Below are positions 38,346 to 49,081 of a stretch of 64,000 nucleotides of DNA, piece by piece (position 1 is the stretch's first letter; each line of letters begins with the position of its first letter). Below the pieces are notes generated by a model that saw only the letters and a program-made list of their open reading frames with translations, had not been told where the DNA came from and did not search any database. The DNA comes from Hyalella azteca (Eukaryota > Arthropoda > Malacostraca > Amphipoda > Hyalellidae). Location: NCBI RefSeq assembly GCF_000764305.2, contig NW_025933373.1, positions 1 through 64,000 on the forward strand, read 5' to 3'. Position numbers and translations under genes: made by a program.

Positions 38346-39104
38346 GCGCGGGTAATTGATTCCGGTAGTGGGCAACAAAGGCCGAATGGGTGGGTATACG
38401 CTAGTATATGTAGTAAACTAATTTATGAACTAAGTAATTACGGCTGAATGATCTTTTATTTGCGGTAAATTAATCATATTAGCTGGTGAATGCAGGGAAA
38501 TGAGCTGAGCCTGTTATATACGGTATATTAATTCAGGTAGTGGTCAATAACATCGCATAAGCTTTTATAGGCAGTAAATTGATTCATGAAGAGAGCAATT
38601 AAGACAAATGAGCTAATGTAAGCAGTAAATTGAGTCGAGTAGAGAGGATTTTATGACTGCACCCCTGGAAATTTTTTCGATCCGCATGGAAAAAGAAAAC
38701 TAGGAAAAATCTAGATAAAACTCTGCTATAATTACAGTTAATAAATGACTAATAAGCATTAAAATCATTGAATGAACTCATATTGAACATCATGAGCTTT
38801 AATAATATAAATATTTAAAGTTTTTACTAAACCTAAAAAACTGGTCTTTTTAAATATAAACGAGATTCTCAGAGGAAATAGTAGAAATTACTTGAAATAC
38901 AGAGCAGACTTAGTAGACAGCTGAAGATGAACATTAGGTAAGACTGTAATAATTCTGAAAACAACTGAAATCATTGTGATAAGTGTGAGGCTTATGTGTA
39001 AGAGAACAAAGATTATGATCATTATTTTTATAATAACGATGTCCAGACGATAGTTACCATCACCCACAACAACGATTAGCCATGGCCTGCAATAACACAG
39101 CAGG

Positions 39105-39223
39105 CCGCGGCTGACCTGCTCTATGATGCAGGCTGGACTGACCTGCTCTATGATGCAGGCTGGACTGACCTGCTCTATGATGCAGGCTGGACTGACCTGC
39201 TCTATGATGCAGGCTGGACTGAC
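39105..39223. repeat. 27-bp array of a Dpr 5' splice site
   Basis: Four further copies of a 27-bp unit that spans the exon end (CIIEQ codons) and the donor GTCAGT. The last copy, near 39116, has GTCAGC. Being nine codons long, the array keeps the minus-strand frame open until VSRGLL. Confidence 0.9.
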
Positions 39224-39358
39224 CTGCTCTATGATGCAGAAAAGTTCGATGGAGGAGCCTGTCTGGACGTGGTACTCGGACGGGCCGAGGATGAAGGCCT
39301 CAGGGACGATGACGTGCAGATGAACGAACTGCGACACGATGCCAGACGCCGTCGAGAT
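39224..39358 (-). CDS. dpr: Dpr exon: Ig1-Ig2 linker and start of Ig2
   Basis: 135-nt, phase-0 exon. The acceptor ...CTGCATCAG ends at 39359; the donor GAGCAG|GTCAGT lies at 39224/39223. It encodes ISTASGIVSQFVHLHVIVPE followed by AFILGPSEYHVQTGSSIELF and CIIEQ. VPEA-ILGPSEYHV and the CxIEQ end are diagnostic for Dpr proteins, and C in ELFC is the first Ig2 cysteine. The preceding exon should end in YECQ. Four more copies of the donor follow at 27-nt steps (exon ends 39197, 39170, 39143, 39116). All are in phase, so use of a later donor would add VSPACIIEQ units without breaking the frame. Confidence 0.9.
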
Positions 39359-39544
39359 CTGATGCAGGGTGATGACAATTATTCGTATTTAATATTATCT
39401 GTCAAAATTAATTAAATTTTGATTAAATGTTGAAGAATTGTTAATTAACGACTTTTAGGTGGAATTTTGCACTAGCCTGTCATTAGCGGCACTCACCAGT
39501 CACTAGTACCACTCGTATGTCACTAGTGGCACTGACCTGGCACT

Positions 39545-39643
39545 ACGTGCAGAGATCAACGATGAGGACAGATCTGCACGTGCAGAGATCAACGATGAGG
39601 ACAGATCTGCACGTGCAGAGATCAACGATGAGGACAGATCCTG
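39545..39643. repeat. 33-bp array, three copies
   Basis: Unit begins ACGTGCAGAGATCAACGATG. It lies where the missing Ig1 exon should be. Just left of it, the minus strand reads AGTGCCAG|GTCAGT, like a YECQ donor. Confidence 0.9.
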
Positions 39644-40316
39644 TGTGACAGGATCTATGAGATCTGCACGTGCGGGGATCATAACGATGAGGGGCTGATC
39701 GAGATGAGCAGAGTTGCAAGATCTAGGAGATCTTCAGGGGATAAAGATCAAGATAACCAGTATAAATGTAGGCGAGTAATATATAAACCTCTATGAGATC
39801 TGCAGGAGGATCTTTACCCTGATCAAAACAATCAGGGTTGATCGATACAATCATTGTATATTGAGATCAGATCCTATATTCGTAAATTGCATCGATATCT
39901 GCATCGATCACTGCGAAATAAATCAATTGCGTTTAAGCTCAAGAGATATCTAGGACAAAAGCCCGAATGGAAAGATTAATGTAATGAGTTTTGAGAAATA
40001 TTTTAATATGTTTGATTAATCCTGAGCAGTTGTGAGACGAGACTAACCAATTTGCATAGAACTCACAGGTTTTTCTATGTAATGCTCCGAGTCATATTAA
40101 TGTTTTATGCTGTTGAGTTACCCATATTTTTTAACAATCCGGGCATATACTTTCAAAATTTCAAAATTCGCTAAGTGAACGTAAGTACTTAGGCTCTCTT
40201 TTCTTGTCTGTGATTGGTGGATTTTGCTTGAAAGTCCGTCAATGATTGGCTGATGAACTTACGACCTCTTAACTTTTTTTGAAAGTATAGGCCCAGGTAT
40301 ATAAGGCGCGACCAAC

Positions 40317-40426
40317 CTGCTTGTCACCAATCATGCGCACGGCGCAGGGGAGGAAGGCTGTCGTCGCGAGCTGCGCCGACACATTCACTGCCGTGTTGTT
40401 CTCAATGCCTTCCCATGCACCCGCCT
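40317..40426 (-). CDS. dpr: Dpr exon: first half of Ig1 (copy A)
   Basis: 110-nt exon. Acceptor CCCCCACAG at 40427, donor AAGCAG|GTTGGT at 40316. It encodes AGAWEGIENNTAVNVSAQLA followed by TTAFLPCAVRMIGDKQ. This is the A-C strand part of Ig1: the first conserved Cys is in FLPCAVR, and GDKQ is where Dpr genes normally break before VSW. NNT and NVS are candidate N-glycosylation sites. GC content is far above the surrounding intron. Ig1 is the DIP-binding domain in this family. The second copy at 49671-49780 differs by two synonymous changes. The matching second-half exon carrying the Trp and the second Cys is missing downstream. Confidence 0.85.
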
Positions 40427-40505
40427 CTGTGGGGGCGTTGCGAACGAAGCGTTAATGTAGCAAACTTTCATAGAATGTCTTGTTTAAAAACATCTAGATA
40501 TTTAA

Positions 40506-40622
40506 GTACCGTCAACTGGGGTCTTCGGCCACCGGGGTGACTTTGGCTAACGTTTATAATTCAGTTTTGCTGCCATTTGTTTCTGTTGTATTTTTGGCCG
40601 CAGTCATCCCAGTTGACGGTAC
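40506..40622. mobile_element. 117-bp MITE in copy A
   Basis: Perfect 15-bp terminal inverted repeats (GTACCGTCAACTGGG and its complement), extended imperfectly towards GGCC on both sides. There is no coding capacity. Copy A' lacks it at the matching place (about 49850), which shows the insertion. The class (mariner-like or other) is unclear because the flanks show no clean duplication. Confidence 0.75.
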
Positions 40623-41264
40623 GGTTGAAACGTTCAAACTTGTATGCTTGAAAATGTTCATAATTGAAAATTGGTTTGAAAATGTTAGCTTGTTGGGTTT
40701 ACGTTCACATATTTAATGTACAGGCGTTCAAATGTTTACATTCAAAAGTTACGATCATTTTTGTACCGTCGTTGTCTTCAACTAATAACAGAACTGAGAA
40801 CAAATTTTTACATTAAACTTGTCATTTTATCCCTTGATGAAAAGCAGCAAAAAAGAGCTTTTCATTTCATTATAGGTTTTTGAAAAATAGCAAATATTAT
40901 CTTAATAACGATTTTAAATACAATTTATGCCTCCAAGACAATTACAACACTTGAAAATTCAATCTAATTTCAATAGATAGGTTGGAAGTTGATAGTTCTT
41001 GTTGATTCATGAAGTTATTCCACTTATCTGTTTTTTGGCAATTACAAATAGGAATTGTCCAGGTATTTCAGAAGGTGATCGCAAGCGCTTTATTTAAATT
41101 AATTTACAGATTAATTGGCTATTGGCGGGTTGGTAGGCCATTTAACTGTTATTTTAGGATCATAAATTACTAATTTAGAGAATTAAGTAATATTACAACA
41201 TTTTACTGGTATTTAGAGTATATTATAGCAATTATCGACAATCTGGTGTCAAATGGGCCAGTTT

Positions 41265-41345
41265 ATTAAAATATTGGCCGATATATATGTATATTGGCCA
41301 ATATATTTGTATATTGGCCGATATATTTGTATATTGGCTTATCTA
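41265..41345. repeat. 20-bp palindromic array, copy A (four units)
   Basis: Unit TATATTGGCCAATATATTTG, directly downstream of the signal exon in the first intron. Confidence 0.9.
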
Positions 41346-41376
41346 CAGAATCATTGTTGAGAGTACTACCACTCAC

Positions 41377-41446
41377 CTGTGTATTGGCCGCTTGCTGGGT
41401 TGGCAAATAAAAAGATGGCGGCCAAGAACGCCGATATTGTGGCCAT
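41377..41446 (-). CDS. dpr: Dpr exon: signal peptide (copy A)
   Basis: The exon reads MATISAFLAAIFLF then ANPASGQYT and ends in a split codon at a good donor (CACAG|GTGAGT, exon end 41377). The hydrophobic stretch followed by small residues (ASG) looks like a signal peptide cleaved before QYT. The phase-1 end plus the AG that opens the next exon makes GAG (Glu), giving QYTEAGAWEG. I chose the ATG at 41444-41446 because it starts directly before the hydrophobic core and has G at +4. An in-frame ATG 21 codons upstream would add a longer n-region with an Arg. The frame stays open to 41962, so a longer N-terminus is also possible. The same exon recurs at 51016-51085 with N-to-S in the core. Confidence 0.75.
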
Positions 41447-41962
41447 TTGGACAAAAAATTGCCGAATGGCAGGAGGTGTTTCTCCGGTGGCCGACGATGT
41501 GGCGACCATAAATGAGCGCCCATTTTCAACTTTCCGTTGATTTTTACTGGCAATTTTTCCATCTAAGCGATGATTCCTTTCAAATTTTTTGTCTTTTCGG
41601 TCATTTTGTTGACCTGTGACGACGTTCCTTGAATTTTTTACGCCGTTGCAGGGATTAAATCCATCGACGTGAATCCATCGCGCGTGTTTGCTCTGGATGT
41701 GTCCATTTAAAATGCGGCTCGCTGAAGGATTTTTTGTATTTTTTGAGCCTTGCTTCACTGAAGTGGCAATATTTTGCGTCGCTGTCTCGGTAACCGGCAT
41801 TTTTTCAGAGTTTCGTCCCAGACACGCAAAAGGTTCGCCAGGACTTGTCATTTCTGAAGAGAGAAGAAAACAGTCATGAATAATTTTGGTTTTAATGTAA
41901 ACTGTACATTTTCTAGAATATTTATGAGTTAGCCCATGAATTCTAAGACCTCCATCAACCAA
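41447..41962 (-). other. Stop-free extension upstream of the Dpr signal exon
   Basis: The reading frame of the signal exon has no stop for about 172 further codons and contains several ATGs, including those starting MVATS, MPVTE and MTSPG. The composition is polar (Asn, Lys, Ser rich) and resembles no domain I know. Most likely this is 5' untranslated sequence that happens to be open, or part of an upstream intron. A long N-terminal extension is less likely, because it would put the hydrophobic core internally as a signal anchor. The part 41447-41577 is repeated at 51086-51216 with three substitutions that change residues (S/P and F/L here, N/S in the signal core). Confidence 0.3.
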
Positions 41963-42407
41963 TCGCTAATTATATTCTTATCTCAATTATGCCTTTAATT
42001 ACTTGTGCCGGTCTACGTAAATTACTTTAACATCATTTAAAATTTTCTAAAACCATTAACAAATTATCCAAAATTTCCTTAAACCATTAACCGAATTTCC
42101 TAAAACCATTAACCATAACCAAACCAAATTTTCCTAAAACCTAAAACCGTTATTTCTAAAACCATCAACATATGTACGATATTACTTCTATTTTAGGAAT
42201 ATTTTGCAACAATCGCTTCACATTTTTCGACCCTTCGCTATATACTAATATCCAATACCAACATGTAAGTCAAGCTGAACAAAATGTTTAGGGCATATTT
42301 TGGCTTGGCCTTCACGCAACTTCCTACCGCAGTGCGTGTCTCGCACAACGTACACTCAGAGGAATAACTGATATTTTATCCAAATATCGATGTACTTCAT
42401 GCATATG

Positions 42408-42870
42408 TGTGGGTCAAATTGACCCAGTTTGGGCAAGCACGAGACATATCAGTGCTACGCTTGTTCTCTGGTCGCGCTGCGATATAGAAATTGCTTCACT
42501 AGTTTCATAGTATAAACATATTTTTTTAGTTTACATACCTTATTACTCCCCGTACACATTCAGTTCTGGCAAGGCTTCTCGCGGAATTGAAGCAAAATCT
42601 TTAGACTGGAAAATGGCGCGAAATTATCATCGCATATTAAAGAATGCCGTACAAAGGCCGGCCGCTATAAGTTCTCCTTGCTTACAATCAAGTCTTTGTG
42701 TCGAGCGCAACGTAAATTAGTTAATGGACAAACCTTCAGGAGGGTTCACTCAGAAATAAATGAGTTGTATTGTCCAGATATTGACACACTTTCTTATACA
42801 CGACACAATAAGAGACCGGACGTAGCACTGATACTTATTTTCACGGATCCAAACTGTGTTAGGATGACCC
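42408..42870. mobile_element. Fold-back repeat element
   Basis: Inverted partial copies: CAGTTTGG...TATCAGTGCTACG near 42428-42462 and its complement near 42815-42860. Outside the left arm lies the palindrome TGGGTCAAATTGACCCA. Related single ends occur near 14306-14358 and 59203-59260, so this is a dispersed family. No coding frame. Confidence 0.45.
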
Positions 42871-42885
42871 AAGCAGAGACAAAAA

Positions 42886-43086
42886 TATAACTCAGTACTC
42901 ACTTCAGTGAGTGACAGAGAGCGCATTTTCTCGTCGACGAAAACGTGAAGTCACGGACGGATGGACAGACGGACAGACGGACAGACGGACGGACAGACAG
43001 ACGGACAGACAGACGGACAGACAGACAGACGGACATGAGGAGCACAATAGCGCCTTTTTTCCATAAATGAGAAAATGCGCTAAAAA
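42886..43086 (+). mobile_element. Hairpin-bearing short repeat element, copy 2
   Basis: Same layout as copy 1. One base breaks the 16-bp palindrome (CACTTCAGTG), and the internal ACGGACAG minisatellite is expanded to about 80 bp. Confidence 0.7.
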
Positions 43087-43389
43087 TGAATTGCTTGTTT
43101 TCAGCCCCATTCATTTCTTTGTGTATTATTGAGGAATCTTCCGCAGAGTACATGCAAAAGCCAGTGCAAAATTACTGCAAAATTATGTCCGCATTTTAGA
43201 CGGCCATTTAAACAAGATAATCCGGCCGTGCATGACGTGCTCTTGATTATAGCAGGAAGGACCAACAATACAAGACGTGTTTGCACTGCCCAGCCATGCG
43301 TGACGGCATGAATACCAAATGAGGTGCATGGTTCTCATGCAAACCCTGGGCGTCTGGGCCATGTTGTTGATAAACCCATTGTGAGGGCT

Positions 43390-43780
43390 TATATAATTTT
43401 GTTATATATACTTATATTCTTTTGTTATGAGCTGCGTATTTGTTTTGTTATATATACTTATATTCTTTTGTTATGAGCTGTGTATTTGTTTTGTTATAAA
43501 TACTTATATACTTTTGTTATGAGCTGTGTATTATATACTTTCGTTATATATGCTTATATAAAAACTTTTGTTATCAGCTGTGTTTTAAATGGTCATGAAG
43601 TTGATTTTTTAAGAATTTTGTTATATATACATTAGTTTATAGTTTAATAATTCATGGGAATCCAACTCGAGTTTAATAATTTAATAATTTTATTATTAAA
43701 TTATAATTATTTATATGAGTTTAATAATTTTGTTATATATACTTATATACTTTTGTTATTAGCTGCGTATTTGTTTGTCA
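43390..43780. repeat. ~48-bp AT-rich array
   Basis: Units with TTATATACTTATATTCTTTT and GTTATGAGCTGTGTATTTG. Confidence 0.85.
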
Positions 43781-44022
43781 AGAAGTTGATTATTAAAAAT
43801 ATCACCGGTATAAGCATATCAAATAATACTTTCCTTACTGAAATATTATCGGAGTACAAGGTGAGGAGAGTAATGTGGCAAATTAAAACATAGCTGTTTA
43901 TTCAGGTAAATTAAATGCATTACCAATTTCATATTAGGTTCACATGCGCATGTAAAGAAGGCAAACCAAGTTTGACTATTAACTGCGATGACTTTTTTGA
44001 CCATCGTGAACTTAGATAAAAA

Positions 44023-44175
44023 ATATAACTCAGTACTCACTGCAGTGAGTGACAGAGAGCGCATTTTCTCGTCGACGAAAACGTGAAGTCACGGACAGAC
44101 AGACGGACAGGCAGAAAGACGGACATGACGAGCTCAACAGCGCCTTTTCTCCATAAATGAGAGAATGCGCTAAAA
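44023..44175 (+). mobile_element. Hairpin-bearing short repeat element, copy 3
   Basis: Intact palindrome, short minisatellite, and A runs on both sides. Confidence 0.7.
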
Positions 44176-44179
44176 AAAG

Positions 44180-45375
44180 CAAAAATTTTTTGTTATGTTT
44201 TAATTTTTCAAAATGTTGCCATTCCTCCATTTGTTACACTCGAATGAGCGGCGTTGCATTGGCCGCAATAATCGCTGACTCTTAATTTCCTCTTCTTCGG
44301 TTACAATTTTCTTGTTATTCGGTTTATGTGCATAATTTCTTGCTCTTGAAGACGTGCCGCGCGAGATACGGAATACGCCGGAGAAGGAACTGCAACGAGA
44401 TTTTTACGGCCGCTTCAATTCAGAACAACAGATTCATATTTTGGGTTTTTGAATTTGAGAAATTATTTCGTTGTACGTTAAATTTAACGACGAATTTACC
44501 CGAAAATTTTTCATATAAAATATTTTGACCTAAAAAGCGTTCATGCTTCAGTACTTTACGTAGTTAGTTCCCAAAAAACTTCAAAAGATTTAGTAGTGAC
44601 TTCAAAAGCAGCCTTATTCTTAATTCAGCTATAATGCAATTTGTTGAATAGAAATCTCAAATCAAATGACTGATATTGTCGAAATCGAAAATGGAAAAGT
44701 TTAAGCAATGTTTACAAACAGTTCATTCGCAATGGAATGTTTGTAGAAAAACACATAACACCTTTGTTCACACAAGCAGGCATTTAAACCTATATTAATA
44801 AACAGTTTCATTGGTAAAATGGTACAGTGAAATTAATGTCTGATTCAACCCGTATATTTTGTTGATTATCTCCAATACCATTAAACCCAACAATTCCGCA
44901 CGCATAACCTGGCAATAACTCCGAGCTGCAATAAAAGAACTTGATCATTAGCGATGCTCGCCTTCAACAAAGCAGGCACTCGCAATTGATGACATAAAAT
45001 GCTGGAAAATTCCAAAGAAACAGCGAACAATTAGCGTCAAGTCTGACATGTTTAGGGAGGCTTAGGTGCCGCAAACCTGCTTTATTAGGTTAAAAAAGTT
45101 ATGGCAAATGTAAAAGCTAACTTCAGAGCAAACCGAACCTCTGAGAAACTCTCGTAAAATCTCAATGCGATATCAAAACTTCATGATGAAACACATCGTC
45201 CATTTCTGGGGTGGCGGCTTGAAGGCCAGAGGGCTAACTTTCTTCCATGTTGCTGCGTCTGAACGCAAGGCAATGCTATTAACGTTGATTTTAAGTTCAA
45301 TGGATTATGCCCAAAAAATATCCTACGTAATATAAATTATTCGTACAACAATTCCCGCCAGAGACGTGCAACCGT
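44180..45375. other. No gene seen
   Basis: Unique sequence without family features. Confidence 0.55.
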
Positions 45376-45379
45376 CAAT

Positions 45380-46290
45380 TAGCTTGATCCTGCGTAACAC
45401 TGATCCTGCTTGACATAAATCCTGCGTAACACTGATCTTGCTTGACATAGATCCTGCGTAACACTGATCCTGATTTAAATAGATCCTGCGTAACACTGGT
45501 CTTGCTTGACATAGATCCTGCGTAACACTGATCCTGATTTAAATAGATCCTGCGCAACACTGATCCTGCTTGACATAGATCCTGTGCAACACTGATCCTG
45601 CTTGACATAGACCTTGCGCAACACTGATCCTGCTTGACATAGATCCTGCGCAACACTGATCCTGCTTGACATAAATCCTGCGTAATACTGATCTTGCGTG
45701 ACATAGATCCTACTTAACACTGATCTTGCGTGACATAGATCCTGCGTAACACTGATCTTGCTTGACATAGATCCTGCGTAACACTGATCTTGCTTGACAT
45801 AGATCCTGCGTAACACTGATCCTGCTTGACATAGATCCTGCGTAACACTGATAGAGCTTGACATAGATCCTGCGCAACACTGATCCTGCTTGACGTAGAT
45901 CCTGCGCAACACTGATCCTGCTTGACATAGATCCTGTGCAACACTGATCCTGCTTGACATAGACCTTGCGCAACACTGATCCTGCTTGACATAGATCCTG
46001 CGCAACACTGATCCTGCTTGACATAAATCCTGCGTAATACTGATCTTGCGTGACATAGATCCTACTTAACACTGATCTTGCGTGACATAGATCCTACTTA
46101 ACACTGTTCTTGCGTGACATAGATCCTGCGTAACACTGATCTTGCTTGACATAGATCCTGCGTAACACTGATCCTGCTTGACATAGATCAAACACTGATC
46201 CTGATTTAAATAGATCCTGCGTAACACTGGTCTTGCTTGACATAGATCCTGCGTAACACTGATCCTGATTTAAATAGATCCTGCGCACGT
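45380..46290. repeat. 32-bp array, ~28 copies, 352-bp higher order
   Basis: Unit contains GATCCTGCGTAACACTGATC. A block of variant units repeats 352 bp (11 units) apart, near 45560-45720 and 45912-46070. Confidence 0.95.
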
Positions 46291-46348
46291 ACCATCAATC
46301 TGAGCGCGGCTTCTCAGGACGCGTGCCCTTAAATAGTTCCTAGCTGTC

Positions 46349-46374
46349 GCCCCCCCTTTTGGGGGGGGAGGCTC
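46349..46374. repeat. C-run/G-run hairpin
   Basis: A run of about eight C, TTTT, then a run of about eight G, extended by GCC/GGC-type pairs. The G run could also stack with others, but alone it is a simple hairpin. Confidence 0.7.
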
Positions 46375-46609
46375 CTTGACATTAGCATATCGGCTGGCAA
46401 TATAATTTATGTACAAGCTATTCGACAACATATTCTAGCAGCTACAATAGATACTTTGGTGTAGAACTTTTTATATTTCAATCTATTGAAATGTCAATCT
46501 TGATCGATATAGTTATAAATATTTATATAACTGAAATATAGTTATATAAATAGTAATATATAAAATAATTTCAATCTATATCGTTTTATAATATAGTTGC
46601 TTATCAACC

Positions 46610-47177
46610 TACACTCGTAACCAGTATCTTCGTAAATAAATTATGGTTCCCACACTAAAATGGATCACAGCATGGATATGGTATATCTTAAACCAGCTCA
46701 TTGCTGGTTACCTTTCACTGTTTTTCTATCGCTATCCGACTATTTTTAGTCCACTGTGTTTTCATTACTAAATGCCGAATTTTTTCTATAATATCCGCCG
46801 TATTTTCACTAAAATCTGCCGTCTTTTCATTGCATTACTTTTTCTTCCATGACTTTCTTCCTAGGTTTAAAGACCGTCCTATAAAAACCATATACCGTAT
46901 TTTCTTATATATCTACCGTGTTTTCATTATTATTATTATCTTCCATGTTTGTATTAAAGTCCACCACGTTTTCATTATTATCTTTCGTGTTTTCAGTAAC
47001 ATAAAACCGTGTTTTAGACCTAAAAAGCTCACAGGTAAAGTGTCAACCACAGTATGGAAGGGAAAACTAAAGTATTTTTTATCTTCATCTTTTATGCAAC
47101 TTCCATCTATGCATTTTTCGTGCCTCCAATAATAATAATTCTTAGACCAGAATAAGAAAACTCCTTGGGTCTATCGA
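46610..47177. repeat. Block B of the duplicated region
   Basis: Repeated at 51218-52030. Contains scattered GTGTTTTCATTA words. It lacks the hairpin element that its partner carries. Confidence 0.85.
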
Positions 47178-47569
47178 AAATTCAACAAAAATGTGCAATG
47201 TTTGAACATCATTAAGGGCTCATCATAAAACCAGTCAAGAAGAATTCCCTGCACCATCAAATAAATGTGGGTTGTTTTTTAACAGAAGGAAAAGTTTATC
47301 GTAGAAATAAATGTGGTTTATTTTTGTACAGAAGGAAAAGTTTATCGTAGAAACAACCCAAGGCGTCGCCGAGTGCCGTTCCCGCATTCCTCAGCAGCGC
47401 AATTTAAAGTTGGACGCGGCACAACTAATGTGACTCGAGTCAGCCTAACTCGACGAGGACGTGTTGAGTTCGAGTTCCAACTCTGGAGTCATGTCGAGTA
47501 GAAATTTCAACCCTTGATTACTGCCAAGTTAAAGTTCCAACTCTCAACTCTCGAGTCGTGCTGTGTTGG

Positions 47570-47820
47570 AGTTGTGACTTTCTTTCAAGTCACACAGAGT
47601 TCGAGTTCCACTCTCTAGTCTCACCGAGTTGGAGTTCCAACTCTCTAGTCACGCCGAGTTGGAGTTCCAACTCTCCAGCCACGCCGAGTAGGAGTTCCAA
47701 CTCTCTAGTCACGCCGAGTTGGAGTTTCAACTCTCTAGTCACTCTGAGTTGGAGTTCCAACTCTCTAGTCACGCCGAATTCAAGTTCCAACTCACTAATC
47801 AAACAGAGTTGGAGTTCGAA
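47570..47820. repeat. 30-bp self-complementary array, eight copies
   Basis: Unit holds GAGTTGGAGTTCCAACTC, which folds on itself. Decayed copies extend left to about 47400. Confidence 0.95.
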
Positions 47821-47854
47821 AATTCGAGCCAACACCAACTAAGATCGATGAAGA

Positions 47855-48002
47855 ATGGTTGAGATGTCGTCGCAAATCAGCAAGATTCTGACGGGCATGT
47901 CCGAAGATAATCGCCTCCTGAGTCAAGTTCGAGGTGAAAACTTTTACTTCAGCAGGCGACTCAAGCTGGAATCAAGAGTAGATACCAAGCATAACAACCT
48001 GA
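47855..48002 (+). CDS. Possible small exon, unknown protein
   Basis: Frame MVEMSSQISKILTGMSEDNR, LLSQVRGENFYFSRRLKLES, RVDTKHNNL, ending at a consensus donor (CTGA|GTGAGT). It is less AT-rich than its surroundings and could form a short helix. No acceptor with a pyrimidine tract and no partner exon is visible; it starts right after a 30-bp array. Function unknown. Confidence 0.2.
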
Positions 48003-48248
48003 GTGAGTTCTTGGAAATTTTGTTTGAGATTTAGAGGTTCACTTTTAGATTTTTGAACTTTTTCCTAGCGCCTGACGAATACTTCGAGTTATTGTTTTTG
48101 AATATGTCAATAAGTGAAGATAAACACAGAAAAAGTTCATGCCTTTGGGGATGTTGATAAGTGTAGCTGAAGAACATTACATAATCTAATCAAGAACACT
48201 GATCCAGTACCACCAATTTACTGAACATGACAAAATCCTGCTGCTTAT

Positions 48249-48345
48249 CACGATTTCATTCTGACCACCGCAATTTCATTCTGACCACCGCAATTTCATT
48301 CTGACCACCGCAATTTCATTCAGATCTCCAAAATTTTATTCTGAT
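48249..48345. repeat. 20-bp array, five copies
   Basis: Unit GCAATTTCATTCTGACCACC. Confidence 0.9.
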
Positions 48346-48802
48346 AATCACAAGTTATGTACCAGCCCTCTCATGGCCATGTGAAGCAGTTTAATGAAGT
48401 TAACAACTTTAACTCAATGCCGGAACTTTCACCTGCCAGTTACAAACTTTCTAGCGCGAGACAAAATATTCAAGTTCCCCCGACAACTTTACGTAACCTT
48501 AACCCTTAATTACGGCCAACTTCGTTCATAATCTTGATATGAGAATGACTATCAGTAAAAATAATCATATTATAGATACTATAATTGTTATCAGTAGTGA
48601 TAATCGTGATCTGATAAAAGAAAAGTCATTATTAAATATTCAATGTGCCATAATTTCATTTTACCAACAGTAATAAAAATTTTGTTTAATACCTACATAT
48701 AGAAAAGAAGAAAATGTATCAACTTACTTCTAGTAAGTTCAAGCCTCATTAAGAGAAAAAATTCACAATAGCGCAAAAATTTTTTACAAAAAATGTTGAA
48801 AG

Positions 48803-49080
48803 ATACATACATACTGTGCTCTACTGCACACACACTGTACTCTACTTCACACATACTGTACTCTACAAGATACATACATACTGTGCTCTACTGCACACAC
48901 ACTGTACTCTACTTCACACATACTGTACTCTACTGCACACATACTGTACTCTACTGCACACATACTGTACTCTATTGCATACATACTGTATTCTACTGCA
49001 CACATACTGTACTCTACTTCACACATACTGTACTCTACTGCACACATACTGTACTCTACTGCACACATACTGTACTCTAC
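48803..49080. repeat. 21-bp array (block C), ends at N
   Basis: Unit close to ATACTGTACTCTACTGCACA plus C. The N at 49081 follows directly. Related to 52030-52268. Confidence 0.95.
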
Positions 49081-49081
49081 N

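Larger units (their letters stand above)
33498..41446 (-). other. dpr: Dpr-family two-Ig receptor gene, locus span
   Basis: Minus-strand gene assembled from five recognisable coding exons. Family knowledge: Dpr proteins are secreted or membrane-anchored neuronal receptors with two Ig domains; Ig1 binds DIP partners during synaptic partner choice. Seen here: signal peptide, Ig1 start ending GDKQ, the linker/Ig2 signature VPEAFILGPSEYHV, CIIEQ, the Ig2 core with SWKHNDRLLNYD, RGGVSV and DSGNYSC, and a hydrophobic tail preceded by DKTAAIQ (compare the family's EHPAAMQ). Junction phases are compatible: 1 (signal to Ig1), 0 (into the linker exon), 0 (Ig2 start to Ig2 core), 1 (Ig2 core to tail). 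The exon for the second half of Ig1, normally VSW...YECQ, is not visible in 39359-40316, so the assembled gene is incomplete. The known pieces sum to about 220 residues. The paralogue cannot be named. Family assignment is firm; intactness is not. Confidence 0.85.

Noticed and set aside
39541..39640. The 33-bp array as the missing Ig1 exon
   Set aside because: The required frame hits TAG just before the donor-like site, and no Trp or Ig motif is encoded.
42925..43110. Frames rich in SVCLSVRLSV
   Set aside because: Translation of the ACGGACAG minisatellite inside the hairpin-bearing element.
45375..46288. Several long minus-strand frames with SRISVTQDLCQ-type repeats
   Set aside because: By-products of the 32-bp array: three units make 96 nt, so all frames can stay open together.
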